A DNA stretch of 64,000 nucleotides from Chitinophagaceae bacterium BSSC1 (GTDB taxonomy: Bacteria; Bacteroidota; Bacteroidia; Chitinophagales; Chitinophagaceae), in NCBI GenBank assembly GCA_002256435.1, contig NKJC01000005.1:301301-365300 (forward strand), written 5' to 3'. The position numbers and the translations under genes were made by a program. Of this stretch, positions 43,832-52,496 are shown piece after piece. Positions within the stretch are counted from its first letter, which is position 1. The number at the start of each line of letters is the position of its first letter. The notes under the pieces were generated by a model that was not told where the DNA came from, searched no databases, and saw only the letters and a program-made list of their open reading frames with translations.

Positions 43832-45022
43832 ATGAAAAAGACCCAGATTATCACCTACAGTTTCTTATTGATTACTGCCCTGATTTTGGGTTGTTCCAAA
43901 ACAGAACCCACCACTGTTTCTGAGCCCTATGCGGCCATTAAAGCGGCTTTTGGCAACAATATAGACCTTACCAGTCTGAACAATTATAGTAAGCAATCCA
44001 TTCCTGCATATATATTAAAAGACAACGGCACGGGCAATACCATTACCGATGCCAAAGCCACATTGGGTAGGGTTTTGTTTTATGACAAACAACTCAGCAT
44101 TGATAATACAATTGCTTGCGGATCATGTCACAAACAGGCTTTTGCATTTGGTGATACTGCCATTGCTAGCAAAGGAGTTGTTACAGGAAAAACAGCAAGA
44201 CATTCCATGCGTTTGGTGAATACCCGTTTTTCTGAGGAAGTCAAATTTTTCTGGGATGAACGTGCTGCTAGTTTAGAAGCTCAAACTACTAGGCCCATTC
44301 AAGACCATGCAGAAATGGGTTTTAGTGGTTTAGAAGGTAGACCCGGAATAGCGGCTCTTTTAACCAAATTGGCAGGCATTGGATATTATAAAGAATTGTT
44401 TCAATCCGTTTATGGTGACCAGCAAGTTTCTGAACCTAGATTACAGGAATGTCTTGCTCAATTCATCAGAAGCATCCAATCTTTTGATAGCAAGTTTGAT
44501 GCGGGCAGGGCCTTGGTGAACAATGATAGAGCTGCTTTCCCCAATTTTACTGCAAGGGAGAATGCTGGCAAGGATCTGTATTTAAGTAACCCCGTTTTTG
44601 ACGCTAGTAGCAATCGCGTCAGCGGTGGATTGGGATGCAACCAATGTCATAAATCACCTGAATTTGATATTGATCCCAATAGTAGGAACAATGGGATTAT
44701 TGGAACCATTGCCGGAACCGGTATTGATGTAACTGTTACAAGGTCTCCGAGCTTACGCGATTTAATGAATATTACAGGAACAGAAAATGGACCATTTATG
44801 CATACCGGTAATCTGGTAGGTATTCAAACAGTGATTGGTCATTATGGTAATATTAACCAAGCCCCTGGCAATAATAACCTTGATAGAAAAATTTCACCCA
44901 ATGGAGCAGGGCAGCATTTAATCTTAACTGCTCTAGAAGTAAATGACCTCATTGCCTTTTTAAAAACACTGTCTGGCAATAGCATTTATACAGACAAAAA
45001 ATGGAGTAATCCTTTTTTATAA
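43832..45022 (+). CDS. Diheme cytochrome c peroxidase-family lipoprotein
   Basis: 396 residues from the ATG at 43832 (another ATG three codons earlier). Lipobox LILGC at 17-21. Haem motifs CGSCH at 96-100 and CNQCH near 270; the superfamily blocks TARHSMRLVNTRF and VTRSPSLRDLMNITGTENGPFMHTG are present. Related to but distinct from the MbnH-like protein at 13646: it is a lipoprotein, has longer loops and no MbnP beside it. Probable peroxidase or MauG-like oxidase of the outer periplasm; substrate unknown. Confidence 0.87.
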   Translation: MKKTQIITYSFLLITALILGCSKTEPTTVSEPYAAIKAAFGNNIDLTSLNNYSKQSIPAYILKDNGTGNTITDAKATLGRVLFYDKQLSIDNTIACGSCHKQAFAFGDTAIASKGVVTGKTARHSMRLVNTRFSEEVKFFWDERAASLEAQTTRPIQDHAEMGFSGLEGRPGIAALLTKLAGIGYYKELFQSVYGDQQVSEPRLQECLAQFIRSIQSFDSKFDAGRALVNNDRAAFPNFTARENAGKDLYLSNPVFDASSNRVSGGLGCNQCHKSPEFDIDPNSRNNGIIGTIAGTGIDVTVTRSPSLRDLMNITGTENGPFMHTGNLVGIQTVIGHYGNINQAPGNNNLDRKISPNGAGQHLILTALEVNDLIAFLKTLSGNSIYTDKKWSNPFL

Positions 45023-45059
45023 ATCTTTTTTGTAGATTGGGAAAAATCCATTGTTACCA

Positions 45060-45884
45060 ATGTCTATTAGCAGAAGAAAATTCCTACTTGGCGGCTTTAT
45101 AGTCACAGCAGGAGCACTTTTGATGGATGCGCTTTGGGGCGAACAATTTTTTATTGAACAGAAGCTAGTGTATTTAGACACAGATCCTTTTTCTGACAAG
45201 CACCTAAAAATACTTCAGATCTCAGACCTACACTTACAATCGGTCAATTATCAACTTGAACAATTGGCTAAGGATATTAACCAACAGCAACCAGATTTGA
45301 TTGCTATAACAGGAGATTCCATTGATGCAGGTAAAAACCATTATGTCTTAGATGAATTCTTACAACTCATAGATAAAAACATACCCAAAGTGGCCATCTT
45401 GGGTAATTGGGAATACTGGGCTGGATTGAGTTTCAGTGACCTCACTGATATTTACCAAAAACACAATTGTCAATTATTGGTGAATCAGAACAAACGTTTT
45501 GAATTAAAAGGAAAATCTGTTTCTATCACAGGTATTGACGATTATATTGGTGGTAAACCCGATTTTGAAAGCGCGGTAAAAGATCACCAACCCAGCGACT
45601 ATCATATTGTTTTAAACCATTGCCCGGTGTATAGTGATACCATTGCAAAAATGCAAAGCGGTGACACAAAGACCGATTTAATTTTATCTGGTCACACACA
45701 CGGAGGGCAAGTTAATATTTGGGGATATGCCCCATTCAAACCTTGGGGAAGTGGCAAATATTTAAAGGGCATGTACCACCAGAACAATACCAGAATCTAT
45801 GTTTCAAGGGGCATTGGCACAACCAAATTGCCCATTCGTTTTGGTGCCAGATCAGAAGTCACTATGTTTCATTTTAAAGCATAA
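45060..45884 (+). CDS. Metallophosphoesterase with Tat-like signal
   Basis: 274 residues from the ATG at 45060. N-terminus SRRKFLLGG fits a twin-arginine signal or anchor. Metal motifs: ISDLHLQ, ITGDSID, LGNWEYW, LNHCPVYSD and SGHTHGG. The third is normally GNH(D/E); here the His is Trp. The rest follows YkuE/YaeI-type phosphoesterases, which act at the membrane on lipid or nucleotide phosphates. 37 bases after the diheme lipoprotein gene, so likely same transcript. Confidence 0.85.
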   Translation: MSISRRKFLLGGFIVTAGALLMDALWGEQFFIEQKLVYLDTDPFSDKHLKILQISDLHLQSVNYQLEQLAKDINQQQPDLIAITGDSIDAGKNHYVLDEFLQLIDKNIPKVAILGNWEYWAGLSFSDLTDIYQKHNCQLLVNQNKRFELKGKSVSITGIDDYIGGKPDFESAVKDHQPSDYHIVLNHCPVYSDTIAKMQSGDTKTDLILSGHTHGGQVNIWGYAPFKPWGSGKYLKGMYHQNNTRIYVSRGIGTTKLPIRFGARSEVTMFHFKA

Positions 45885-45894
45885 GTATCCCCTT

Positions 45895-46905
45895 ATGAAA
45901 TCATATATTCTGGTGTTTTTGTTACTCGCATATACTATGATGGCCTATGCTCAACCCATCAATCCTGCATCCCTTGGCTTTAGACATTTTCAAATTCCTT
46001 ACCAAGACATAAAGTCAGAACTGCTGGTCAAGTCAAAAAAAGGAGATGAACTGAAAACAAAACCTTTGTTTTTCTTTAGCCAAGGCAGTTTACCAAAACC
46101 CTTGATCATTACAGAAGATAAAGACGTTTATGGCGTTTTTCCATTTAATACGGATAGTCTATTAGAAGAATATCATTTGGTGATTGTAGGTAAGCCCGGT
46201 GTACCACTGATGGCAGAAAGAAAAAACTTAAATGAACAGTATTGTTATATAGACGCTAATGGTAAAATGCCTCCTTCTTATATTCAACATAATGTATTGG
46301 ATTTTTATGTTACCAGGAATATTTTCATCTTGGAATGGATGAGAAAACAGTCTTGGGTAAATAAATCTCGCTTGGTAGTAGCAGGGCATTCAGAGGGCTC
46401 TACCATTGTTGCTAAAATGGCTGTACAATATCCAAAAATCACAGACATAATTTATGCTGGTGGCAATCCCATGGGTAGAATCATGTCTATTATTGCAGAA
46501 GAAAGATTTCATGAAACTGATAGTAGTAAGCTAGCGGATCATTCATTTTCTTATTGGAAAGAAGCCCTCAAACACCCAAATAATATGGATGCTAGCAGGG
46601 GTGATACTGATAGTGCCACTATTGGTTTTTCCTATCCGCCTATGCATTATCTGACACAACTCAAGATTCCTGTATTGGTCAGTTATGGAACAAAGGATTG
46701 GGCAACTCCTTATATTGATTATTTACAGATAGAAACCATTCGACAAAAAAAATCCAATTTTCAATTTGATGCCTATATTGGAAAAGAACATAATTTTTTT
46801 GCGGTAAGAAAAGATGGTAGCATTGACTATGATCAATACAATTGGGACAAAGTAGCCCTAGATTGGCTATCCTGGTTACATAATAATAAGAAAGCCACCC
46901 ATTAG
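45895..46905 (+). CDS. Secreted alpha/beta hydrolase
   Basis: 336 residues from the ATG at 45895, giving signal peptide MKSYILVFLLLAYTMMAYAQ; the frame upstream overlaps the phosphoesterase. Nucleophile elbow VAGHSEGSTIV (G-H-S-E-G), acid in SYGTKDWATP and His in GKEHNFF. This is an esterase/peptidase-like serine hydrolase of unknown substrate. Follows the phosphoesterase by 10 bases. A hairpin overlaps its stop codon. Confidence 0.83.
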   Translation: MKSYILVFLLLAYTMMAYAQPINPASLGFRHFQIPYQDIKSELLVKSKKGDELKTKPLFFFSQGSLPKPLIITEDKDVYGVFPFNTDSLLEEYHLVIVGKPGVPLMAERKNLNEQYCYIDANGKMPPSYIQHNVLDFYVTRNIFILEWMRKQSWVNKSRLVVAGHSEGSTIVAKMAVQYPKITDIIYAGGNPMGRIMSIIAEERFHETDSSKLADHSFSYWKEALKHPNNMDASRGDTDSATIGFSYPPMHYLTQLKIPVLVSYGTKDWATPYIDYLQIETIRQKKSNFQFDAYIGKEHNFFAVRKDGSIDYDQYNWDKVALDWLSWLHNNKKATH

Positions 46906-46911
46906 GTGGCT
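46893..46911 (+). terminator. Hairpin at the stop of the hydrolase gene
   Basis: AGCCACC and GGTGGCT make a 7-bp stem around the TAG stop codon. Weak U-tract (TCTCTATAACC). Possible terminator between convergent genes. Confidence 0.4.
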
Positions 46912-46952
46912 CTCTATAACCAATAGTCCTATCCAATACAAAACCAACTATT

Positions 46953-47774
46953 TTATTTATTGGGAACCTGAAAACTTGTTACACTTGATCCAGTAGCAGC
47001 AAGGCTTGGAAATACAGTGCTACCATTTTCTGGATGACTAAACGCATCATCTACTTTACCATCGCCAAAGGCTTTTACATAAATAGTTTGTCCTTTTTTG
47101 AATCCCATTTTCTCCAATTCAGTAGTAGTGAATTGATAATTATTTGGATTATCATTCAACCCACTAACCAAAACCTTTCTTTCTGCTTGATATTGCTTGG
47201 CATCTACTTGACTATTAGCAGAAAAGAATAGTCTAATAGCTTTTTGTTCATTGTTATTATTGAAAAATATAGGTTTAATACTTACGGCACCGCTTGCTAT
47301 TCCTAGTTCAATTAATCCAGCAATACCTGGTTCGTTGCTAAGGTCTTTGATTTGTAAACTGGTTACTTGAATATTAGAAACCTGATTCATCATGGCTGCT
47401 TTTTCAATTAAAGTAAATTGCTGAGCCGTAGTTTGATGATCAATTTGGGCAAAGATTCCAGAACCATATCCTGTTTTTGAATAACTGATTTGGTATTTAC
47501 CAAATGGCATTGCTTTTAAAGAAAACTGACCGCTTTGATCTGTAGTAGTTGTAAAAGAGCCATTATTAGCACTGATGAATATACCACTGTGGTCAGTCAA
47601 TTTATGACCATCAAGGTCTATTAATTCAACCCTACCTTGAATACTAGCTGTTGGAATACCCTGTTCAGTAGTTGGATTGATGATACTATGTTCGGTACTA
47701 TTCTTACTGCAAGCAGTAGCAAATACAAGTGTTAAAGCAATCAGGGCTAATTTAATGTTGTTCAACTTTTTCAT
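46953..47774 (-). CDS. Lipoprotein with carboxypeptidase-like regulatory domain
   Basis: 273 residues: lipobox FATAC near residue 22, then an Ig-like/CarboxypepD-reg domain at about 40-120 (SIQGRVELIDLDGHKLTDHSG, SGQFSLKAMPFGKYQISYSKTGY), and a C-terminal part with a second beta domain and no known catalytic motif. Probably an outer-membrane surface lipoprotein. Its promoter region carries three CTTAAAG boxes at 11-bp steps, so it is likely controlled by an OmpR/PhoB-type regulator. Confidence 0.75.
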   Translation of the reverse strand: MKKLNNIKLALIALTLVFATACSKNSTEHSIINPTTEQGIPTASIQGRVELIDLDGHKLTDHSGIFISANNGSFTTTTDQSGQFSLKAMPFGKYQISYSKTGYGSGIFAQIDHQTTAQQFTLIEKAAMMNQVSNIQVTSLQIKDLSNEPGIAGLIELGIASGAVSIKPIFFNNNNEQKAIRLFFSANSQVDAKQYQAERKVLVSGLNDNPNNYQFTTTELEKMGFKKGQTIYVKAFGDGKVDDAFSHPENGSTVFPSLAATGSSVTSFQVPNK

Positions 47775-47821
47775 CTTATTTGTTTTAGTTGTTTTGGTGT
47801 ATTTTGTTGTTGTTTGTATAG

Positions 47822-47829
47822 CAAAAATG
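47822..47829 (-). promoter_or_regulatory. -7 box of the lipoprotein gene
   Basis: Minus strand CATTTTTG (plus CAAAAATG), one mismatch from TAnnTTTG. The usual TTTG -33 position is occupied by the CTTTAAG boxes, which suggests activator-dependent use. Confidence 0.45.
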
Positions 47830-47839
47830 CCCCGGACAA

Positions 47840-47868
47840 CTTAAAGCCATCTTAAAGCCATCTTAAAG
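47840..47868 (-). promoter_or_regulatory. Three 11-bp-spaced CTTAAAG boxes (response-regulator-type site)
   Basis: CTTAAAG at 47840-47846, 47851-47857 and 47862-47868, that is three copies exactly one helical turn apart (the 11-bp unit is CTTAAAGCCAT). The last overlaps a 15-base palindrome (47858-47872). The set ends 10 bases upstream of the -7 box, the geometry of OmpR/PhoB-family activators. The rest of the 270 bases to 48045 shows no gene. Confidence 0.6.
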
Positions 47869-48045
47869 ATGGATTAAAACTATATTATTGATTTTCAACT
47901 ATTTATAAAACAAACAGATTAGATTCTACTAATCTAAAGCAAGAATAAGAGTGGAAAATCAAATGAATGCACTTGATGAACTATCTTTTCAAAACAATAT
48001 TCCATTAATTAGTAACCAAGAATTATTAACCCAGATATAAAATAT

Positions 48046-48495
48046 ATGCAACCCCTAAACATTGTCAATCAAATAGAAATTAAAGCACCCGCTTCAATGG
48101 TCTGGGATGCGCTAACCAATCCCGATATGACCAAGCAATACATGTTTGGATGCGAAACCATTTCTGATTGGGAAATTGGGAGTGCTTTGTTATGGCAAGG
48201 AGAATACGAGGGTAAAAAAATGGTTTTTGTAAAAGGCCAAATTGTAGAACTAGTACCCTATGCTTTATTGAGCTATACTGTTATTGACCCCAATGGAACC
48301 ATTCCTGATATTCCAGAAAACTATTTAACAGTAAGCTATCAATTAGAACAAAAAGAAGGTAGCACCATTTTTACTGTTACGCAGGGCGATTATAACAAAG
48401 TAGCCGAAGGTGCTAGAAGATTTGAAGAATCATCCAATGGCGGTGAAGGATGGAATCCTATTTTAAAAGCCATTAAAGAACTGGTAGAAGCCTAA
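48046..48495 (+). CDS. SRPBCC (AHSA1-like) domain protein
   Basis: 149 residues, the size of one START/AHSA1 domain. Opening block IEIKAPASMVWDALTNPDMTKQYMFG is typical, as is the C-terminal helix FEESSNGGEGWNPILKAIKEL. Binds a hydrophobic ligand in a cavity; no target known. Cytosolic. It leads a run of four same-strand genes with gaps of 3, -4 and 6 bases. Confidence 0.85.
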   Translation: MQPLNIVNQIEIKAPASMVWDALTNPDMTKQYMFGCETISDWEIGSALLWQGEYEGKKMVFVKGQIVELVPYALLSYTVIDPNGTIPDIPENYLTVSYQLEQKEGSTIFTVTQGDYNKVAEGARRFEESSNGGEGWNPILKAIKELVEA

Positions 48496-48498
48496 CCT

Positions 48499-49467
48499 AT
48501 GAAAAAATTCTTTTTATTTTTCCTTTACAATCTATTATTTGTTTCAAGTATACAAGCACAACAAGAAAAAGAAGCAATTAAACAAATGAGTGCCCATTTT
48601 GAACAATGGTATAATGCAAAAGCATATGATTCCATATATGCGCATTTTTCAGTAGATATGAAAGCTGCATTACCCTTTACTGCAACAAAAGACTTTCTAA
48701 ATGGTGTTCACGAACAATATGGAAAAATTAAAACAAGAACTTTTTATAAATATGTCAACAGCAGTTTTGCATCTTATAAAACCAATTTTGAAAAACAGGT
48801 ATTAGCATTAAACATTTCTATTGACGCCCAATCAATGATCAATGGTTTTCAAATTACGGAATTTGTCAATGATTTGCCAGCTGCCCCTGAACGCAATACC
48901 ACTAAGTTAATGTTCCCTGCAAAAGGCGAATGGACGGTGGTCTGGGGAGGTGACACACCCGCTCAAAATTATCACGTAGAATCTAGGGCACAGAAAAATG
49001 CATTTGATATAGTAATGAAAGATGCTTCAGGAAAGTCATTTAAAACCAATGGTAAGACCAATGAAGACTTTTATGCTTTTGGGAAAGAATTAATGGCACC
49101 CTGTGATGCAACAGTAGTGGTTGTAGTAGACGGAATCAAAGACAATATTCCAGGTGAATTCAATCCAATCTATATTCCAGGTAATACGGTTATCTTAAAA
49201 ACGGTCAATGGTGAATATTTATTTTTTGCCCACTTTAAATACCAATCTACTCAAGTAAAGTCTGGGCAACAAGTGGTAAAAGGTCAAGTGCTAGGTCTTT
49301 GTGGTAACTCGGGCAACTCATCTGAACCACATATTCATTTTCATATTCAGAACACAGAAAATATGATAAATGCTACTGGCATTAAATGCTATTTTGATTC
49401 CATCAATATTAATGGACAATGGAAGAAAGATTATTCGCCCATTCAAAAGGATCTGATTAAACAATGA
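48499..49467 (+). CDS. Secreted M23-type metallopeptidase
   Basis: 322 residues: signal peptide (KKFFLFFLYNLLFVSSIQAQ), N-terminal NTF2/DUF3887-like domain (about 25-140), then the LytM fold (about 160-320). Zinc HxH motif EPHIHFHIQ near the end, and GNTVILKTVNGEYLFFAHFKYQ in the core. The first-ligand motif HxxxD reads KNAFD here (His replaced by Lys), so the metal site may be altered. Substrate would be cell-wall crosslinks, or the domain may be structural. Overlaps the transporter start by 4 bases. Confidence 0.8.
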   Translation: MKKFFLFFLYNLLFVSSIQAQQEKEAIKQMSAHFEQWYNAKAYDSIYAHFSVDMKAALPFTATKDFLNGVHEQYGKIKTRTFYKYVNSSFASYKTNFEKQVLALNISIDAQSMINGFQITEFVNDLPAAPERNTTKLMFPAKGEWTVVWGGDTPAQNYHVESRAQKNAFDIVMKDASGKSFKTNGKTNEDFYAFGKELMAPCDATVVVVVDGIKDNIPGEFNPIYIPGNTVILKTVNGEYLFFAHFKYQSTQVKSGQQVVKGQVLGLCGNSGNSSEPHIHFHIQNTENMINATGIKCYFDSININGQWKKDYSPIQKDLIKQ

Positions 49468-50759
49468 CCCATTCCAACAAATCAACCCTAAATAATCGAA
49501 ATAGATTACAGTCCATATTAGGCGGCTCTGTGGGCAATTTGGTGGAATGGTATGACTGGTATGCTTATGCGGCTTTTTCCATTTATTTTGCCAAACACTT
49601 TTTTCCAAATAGTAACCCTACTGCACAATTGTTAAATACCGCAGGGATTTTTGCTGTAGGATTTTTAATGCGCCCCTTGGGGGGATGGCTATTTGGAAAT
49701 ATAGCCGATAGCAAGGGTAGAAAAAAGGCCATGACTATTTCTGTATTACTCATGTCATTTGGTTCCTTGCTCATTGCTTGCTTGCCCAGCTATGAGCAAA
49801 TTGGATTAATGGCACCAGTTTTATTATTGGTTGCTCGTTTATTACAAGGCCTTAGCGTTGGTGGAGAATATGGTATTTCAGCCACCTATTTAAGTGAAGT
49901 GGCTTTGGAACAAAATAGAGGGTTTTATTCCAGTTTTCAATATGTAACACTTATTGGCGGTCAGTTATTGGCGCTGGGTTTACAATTAATGCTTCAAAGA
50001 GTATTTCTATCAGCAGAAGATTTAGCAGCATGGGGTTGGCGTATTCCCTTTGCTATTGGCGCTTTACTTTCACTGATTGCATTTTATCTGAGAAGCAGTT
50101 TACATGAAACAACTGCTTTTGAAAAAGCAACCATTGTTCAGCAGAAAAAAGGCGGATTAACAGCATTACTAAAACACCCAAAAGCCATTATAACGGTAGT
50201 AGGATTAACATTGGGTGGTACCATTGCTTTTTATACCTACACCACTTACATGCAAAAATTTCTAATTAATACGGTGAAGCTTAGTAAGGATGATGCAACG
50301 CTTTTATCCTTTTGCTCCTTATTCATTTTTGCTTGCCTACAACCCTTGTATGGTTGGGTATCAGACAAAATAGGAAGAAAGCCCTTGCTAATAGGATTTG
50401 GGATCCTGGGTACGCTATTTACTGTACCAATCATGCTTGGACTTAGCCAAGCAACCAACCTAAGTTTTATTTTTTTATTAATGATCTGTTCTCTGTTAAT
50501 AGTAAGTGGTTATACCTCAATCAATGCTGTGGTAAAGGCAGAACTTTTCCCGGCAGAAGTAAGGGCACTAGGTGTGGGGCTTCCCTATTCATTAACGGTT
50601 GCCATTTTTGGCGGAACAGCAGAATGGTTGGCATTGAATGCAAAAAACGTAGGACACGAAACTTGGTTTTATTGGTATGTAACTACCTGTATTTTTATTT
50701 CATTATTGGTGTATCTGCGGATGAAAGACAGCAAATATCATTCTCTTATAATTGAATAA
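49464..50759 (+). CDS. MFS transporter, metabolite:H+ symporter (MHS) family
   Basis: 431 residues, 12 membrane helices. The MHS signature NLVEWYDWYAYAAFSIYFA near the N-terminus and GFLMRPLGGWLFGNIADSKGRKKA are clear. Family members import osmolytes, dicarboxylates or keto-acids (KgtP, ProP, citrate carriers). The substrate cannot be read. Start ATG overlaps the M23 stop (ATGA). Confidence 0.87.
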   Translation: MTHSNKSTLNNRNRLQSILGGSVGNLVEWYDWYAYAAFSIYFAKHFFPNSNPTAQLLNTAGIFAVGFLMRPLGGWLFGNIADSKGRKKAMTISVLLMSFGSLLIACLPSYEQIGLMAPVLLLVARLLQGLSVGGEYGISATYLSEVALEQNRGFYSSFQYVTLIGGQLLALGLQLMLQRVFLSAEDLAAWGWRIPFAIGALLSLIAFYLRSSLHETTAFEKATIVQQKKGGLTALLKHPKAIITVVGLTLGGTIAFYTYTTYMQKFLINTVKLSKDDATLLSFCSLFIFACLQPLYGWVSDKIGRKPLLIGFGILGTLFTVPIMLGLSQATNLSFIFLLMICSLLIVSGYTSINAVVKAELFPAEVRALGVGLPYSLTVAIFGGTAEWLALNAKNVGHETWFYWYVTTCIFISLLVYLRMKDSKYHSLIIE

Positions 50760-50765
50760 AATCAA

Positions 50766-51929
50766 ATGAAAAGAATTCAAAACATTGACATTGCTAGAGG
50801 ACTTGTTATCTTGATTATGGCACTAGACCATTGTAGAGACCTACTACATACAACTGCCATTACCCAAAATCCAACTGATTTAAATACCACTACGCCCATC
50901 TTATTTTTCACAAGATGGATTACCCATTTTTGTGCTCCTTCTTTTGTTTTTCTAGCTGGAAGCTCGGCCTATCTTTCATTCAAAAAAACAAATAACCTTT
51001 CTGTAGCAAGGAATTTTTTAATCAAAAGAGGATTGTGGTTGGTATTACTAGAATTTACAGTCATCGGTTTTGGTATCTGGTTTGATATCCATTTTCAGAT
51101 GTTATTTTTTCAAGTGATTGCCGCCATTGGTTTTGGAATGATCATCCTTGCGGTTATGCTTACCCTATCTCCAAGAAAAATCATGGCTATTGGTATTGGC
51201 ATCATTAGCATCCACAATTTATTGGAATGGATATTTCAAGGAAGTCAAAGCATTTGGATTAAGATAGCTTCTCCATTATTTGTTCCTTCCATGTTTCCCC
51301 TATCGGAACACTTGACATTTTTCATAGGTTATCCCCTTATCCCTTGGCTTGGCATTTTGCTATTGGGTTTTGGTTTGGGTAGCGTTTTTGAACTGGAATC
51401 TGGAGCTAGAAGAAAAAAATTCATGCAATACGGTATATCAGCATTGATTGGTTTTCTAGTCATTAGGTTGATCAATATTTATGGAGACCCATCGCCATGG
51501 GCAAAACAAGAAACCCTTGTTAAAACCATAATGTCTTTTCTCAATACCAGCAAGTACCCACCATCTTTATTATATAGCTTGATGACCCTTAGTGGATTAT
51601 TTTTGTTATTAAGCTTTACTGAAGGGATTCAAAATACAGCTTCGCGATTCTTAACCGTCTATGGTAAAGTACCCTTGTTCTTTTATATCATTCATTGGTA
51701 TCTCATTCATCCCATTATGTTTGGTATGTTATTTTCACAAGGATATCAATGGAGCAATTTACCCTTTGGCAATTTGCAATTTGGAAGACCTGCCACTGAA
51801 TCGGGCTGGCCATTGGGCATTGTATACCTTGTTTGGATCTTGGTCATTTTGATCATGTTTCCCCTTTGTAAATGGTATGCTAACTACAAAATGAATCATC
51901 CTGAAAAAACCTATTTGCGTTTTTTATAA
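50766..51929 (+). CDS. DUF1624/HGSNAT-type membrane acyltransferase
   Basis: 387 residues with about ten membrane helices. The start RIQNIDIARGLVILIMALDHCRD carries the IARG and DH residues of the heparan-alpha-glucosaminide N-acetyltransferase/DUF1624 family, which moves acetyl groups across membranes; FTRWITHFCAPSFVFLAG and HWYLIHP also match. Possibly modifies cell-envelope glycans. 6 bases after the transporter gene. Confidence 0.82.
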   Translation: MKRIQNIDIARGLVILIMALDHCRDLLHTTAITQNPTDLNTTTPILFFTRWITHFCAPSFVFLAGSSAYLSFKKTNNLSVARNFLIKRGLWLVLLEFTVIGFGIWFDIHFQMLFFQVIAAIGFGMIILAVMLTLSPRKIMAIGIGIISIHNLLEWIFQGSQSIWIKIASPLFVPSMFPLSEHLTFFIGYPLIPWLGILLLGFGLGSVFELESGARRKKFMQYGISALIGFLVIRLINIYGDPSPWAKQETLVKTIMSFLNTSKYPPSLLYSLMTLSGLFLLLSFTEGIQNTASRFLTVYGKVPLFFYIIHWYLIHPIMFGMLFSQGYQWSNLPFGNLQFGRPATESGWPLGIVYLVWILVILIMFPLCKWYANYKMNHPEKTYLRFL

Positions 51930-51989
51930 AAAAGTTGGGCGTTTTTGTGATTTTGATCCCCTTCTTGCGATTAATAGGTTAGTAGTCAC

Positions 51990-52493
51990 ATGAACCAACC
52001 AGATACCATACAATTTACCAACCTAATAGAAGCCAACAAAGGCATCCTCTATTCCGTTTGCAATAACTATTGTAAAGACCCATCTAAAAGGGATGATCTA
52101 GCGCAGGAGATTTTAATCCAGCTTTGGAAATCCATGGGAAATTGGGATGCAAAATTTCCTTTTAGTACTTGGATGTATCGGGTTGCACTAAATGTTGCCA
52201 TCTCCTATTATAGAAAAGAAAAGAACCAATTGGCACCAGTGTCATTAGACGAACAAGACATTCAAGTTGCTGGGGATAATGACAATTGGACTGAAAAAGA
52301 AGAAAAGCTACATCAATTACAGTTGTTGATTAGCCAATTAAAATCATTGGACAAAGCGCTCATGCTATTATACTTAGATGGAAAATCTTATCAGGAAATA
52401 GGCATGATTCTAGGCATTACACAAACCAATGTAGCAACCAAGATTAGCAGAATCAAAGAACATCTTAAACAATCATTTTCAAAAATCGCATAG
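51990..52493 (+). CDS. ECF sigma factor
   Basis: 167 residues. Region 2: CKDPSKRDDLAQEILIQLWKSMGNWD, with FSTWMYRVALNVAISYYRK. Region 4: LDKALMLLYLDGKSYQEIGMILGITQTNVATKISRIKE, a helix-turn-helix. No FecR-type anti-sigma follows; instead a four-helix membrane protein begins 3 bases downstream and may hold the sigma factor at the membrane. Target promoters cannot be deduced. Confidence 0.9.
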   Translation: MNQPDTIQFTNLIEANKGILYSVCNNYCKDPSKRDDLAQEILIQLWKSMGNWDAKFPFSTWMYRVALNVAISYYRKEKNQLAPVSLDEQDIQVAGDNDNWTEKEEKLHQLQLLISQLKSLDKALMLLYLDGKSYQEIGMILGITQTNVATKISRIKEHLKQSFSKIA

Positions 52494-52496
52494 TAT

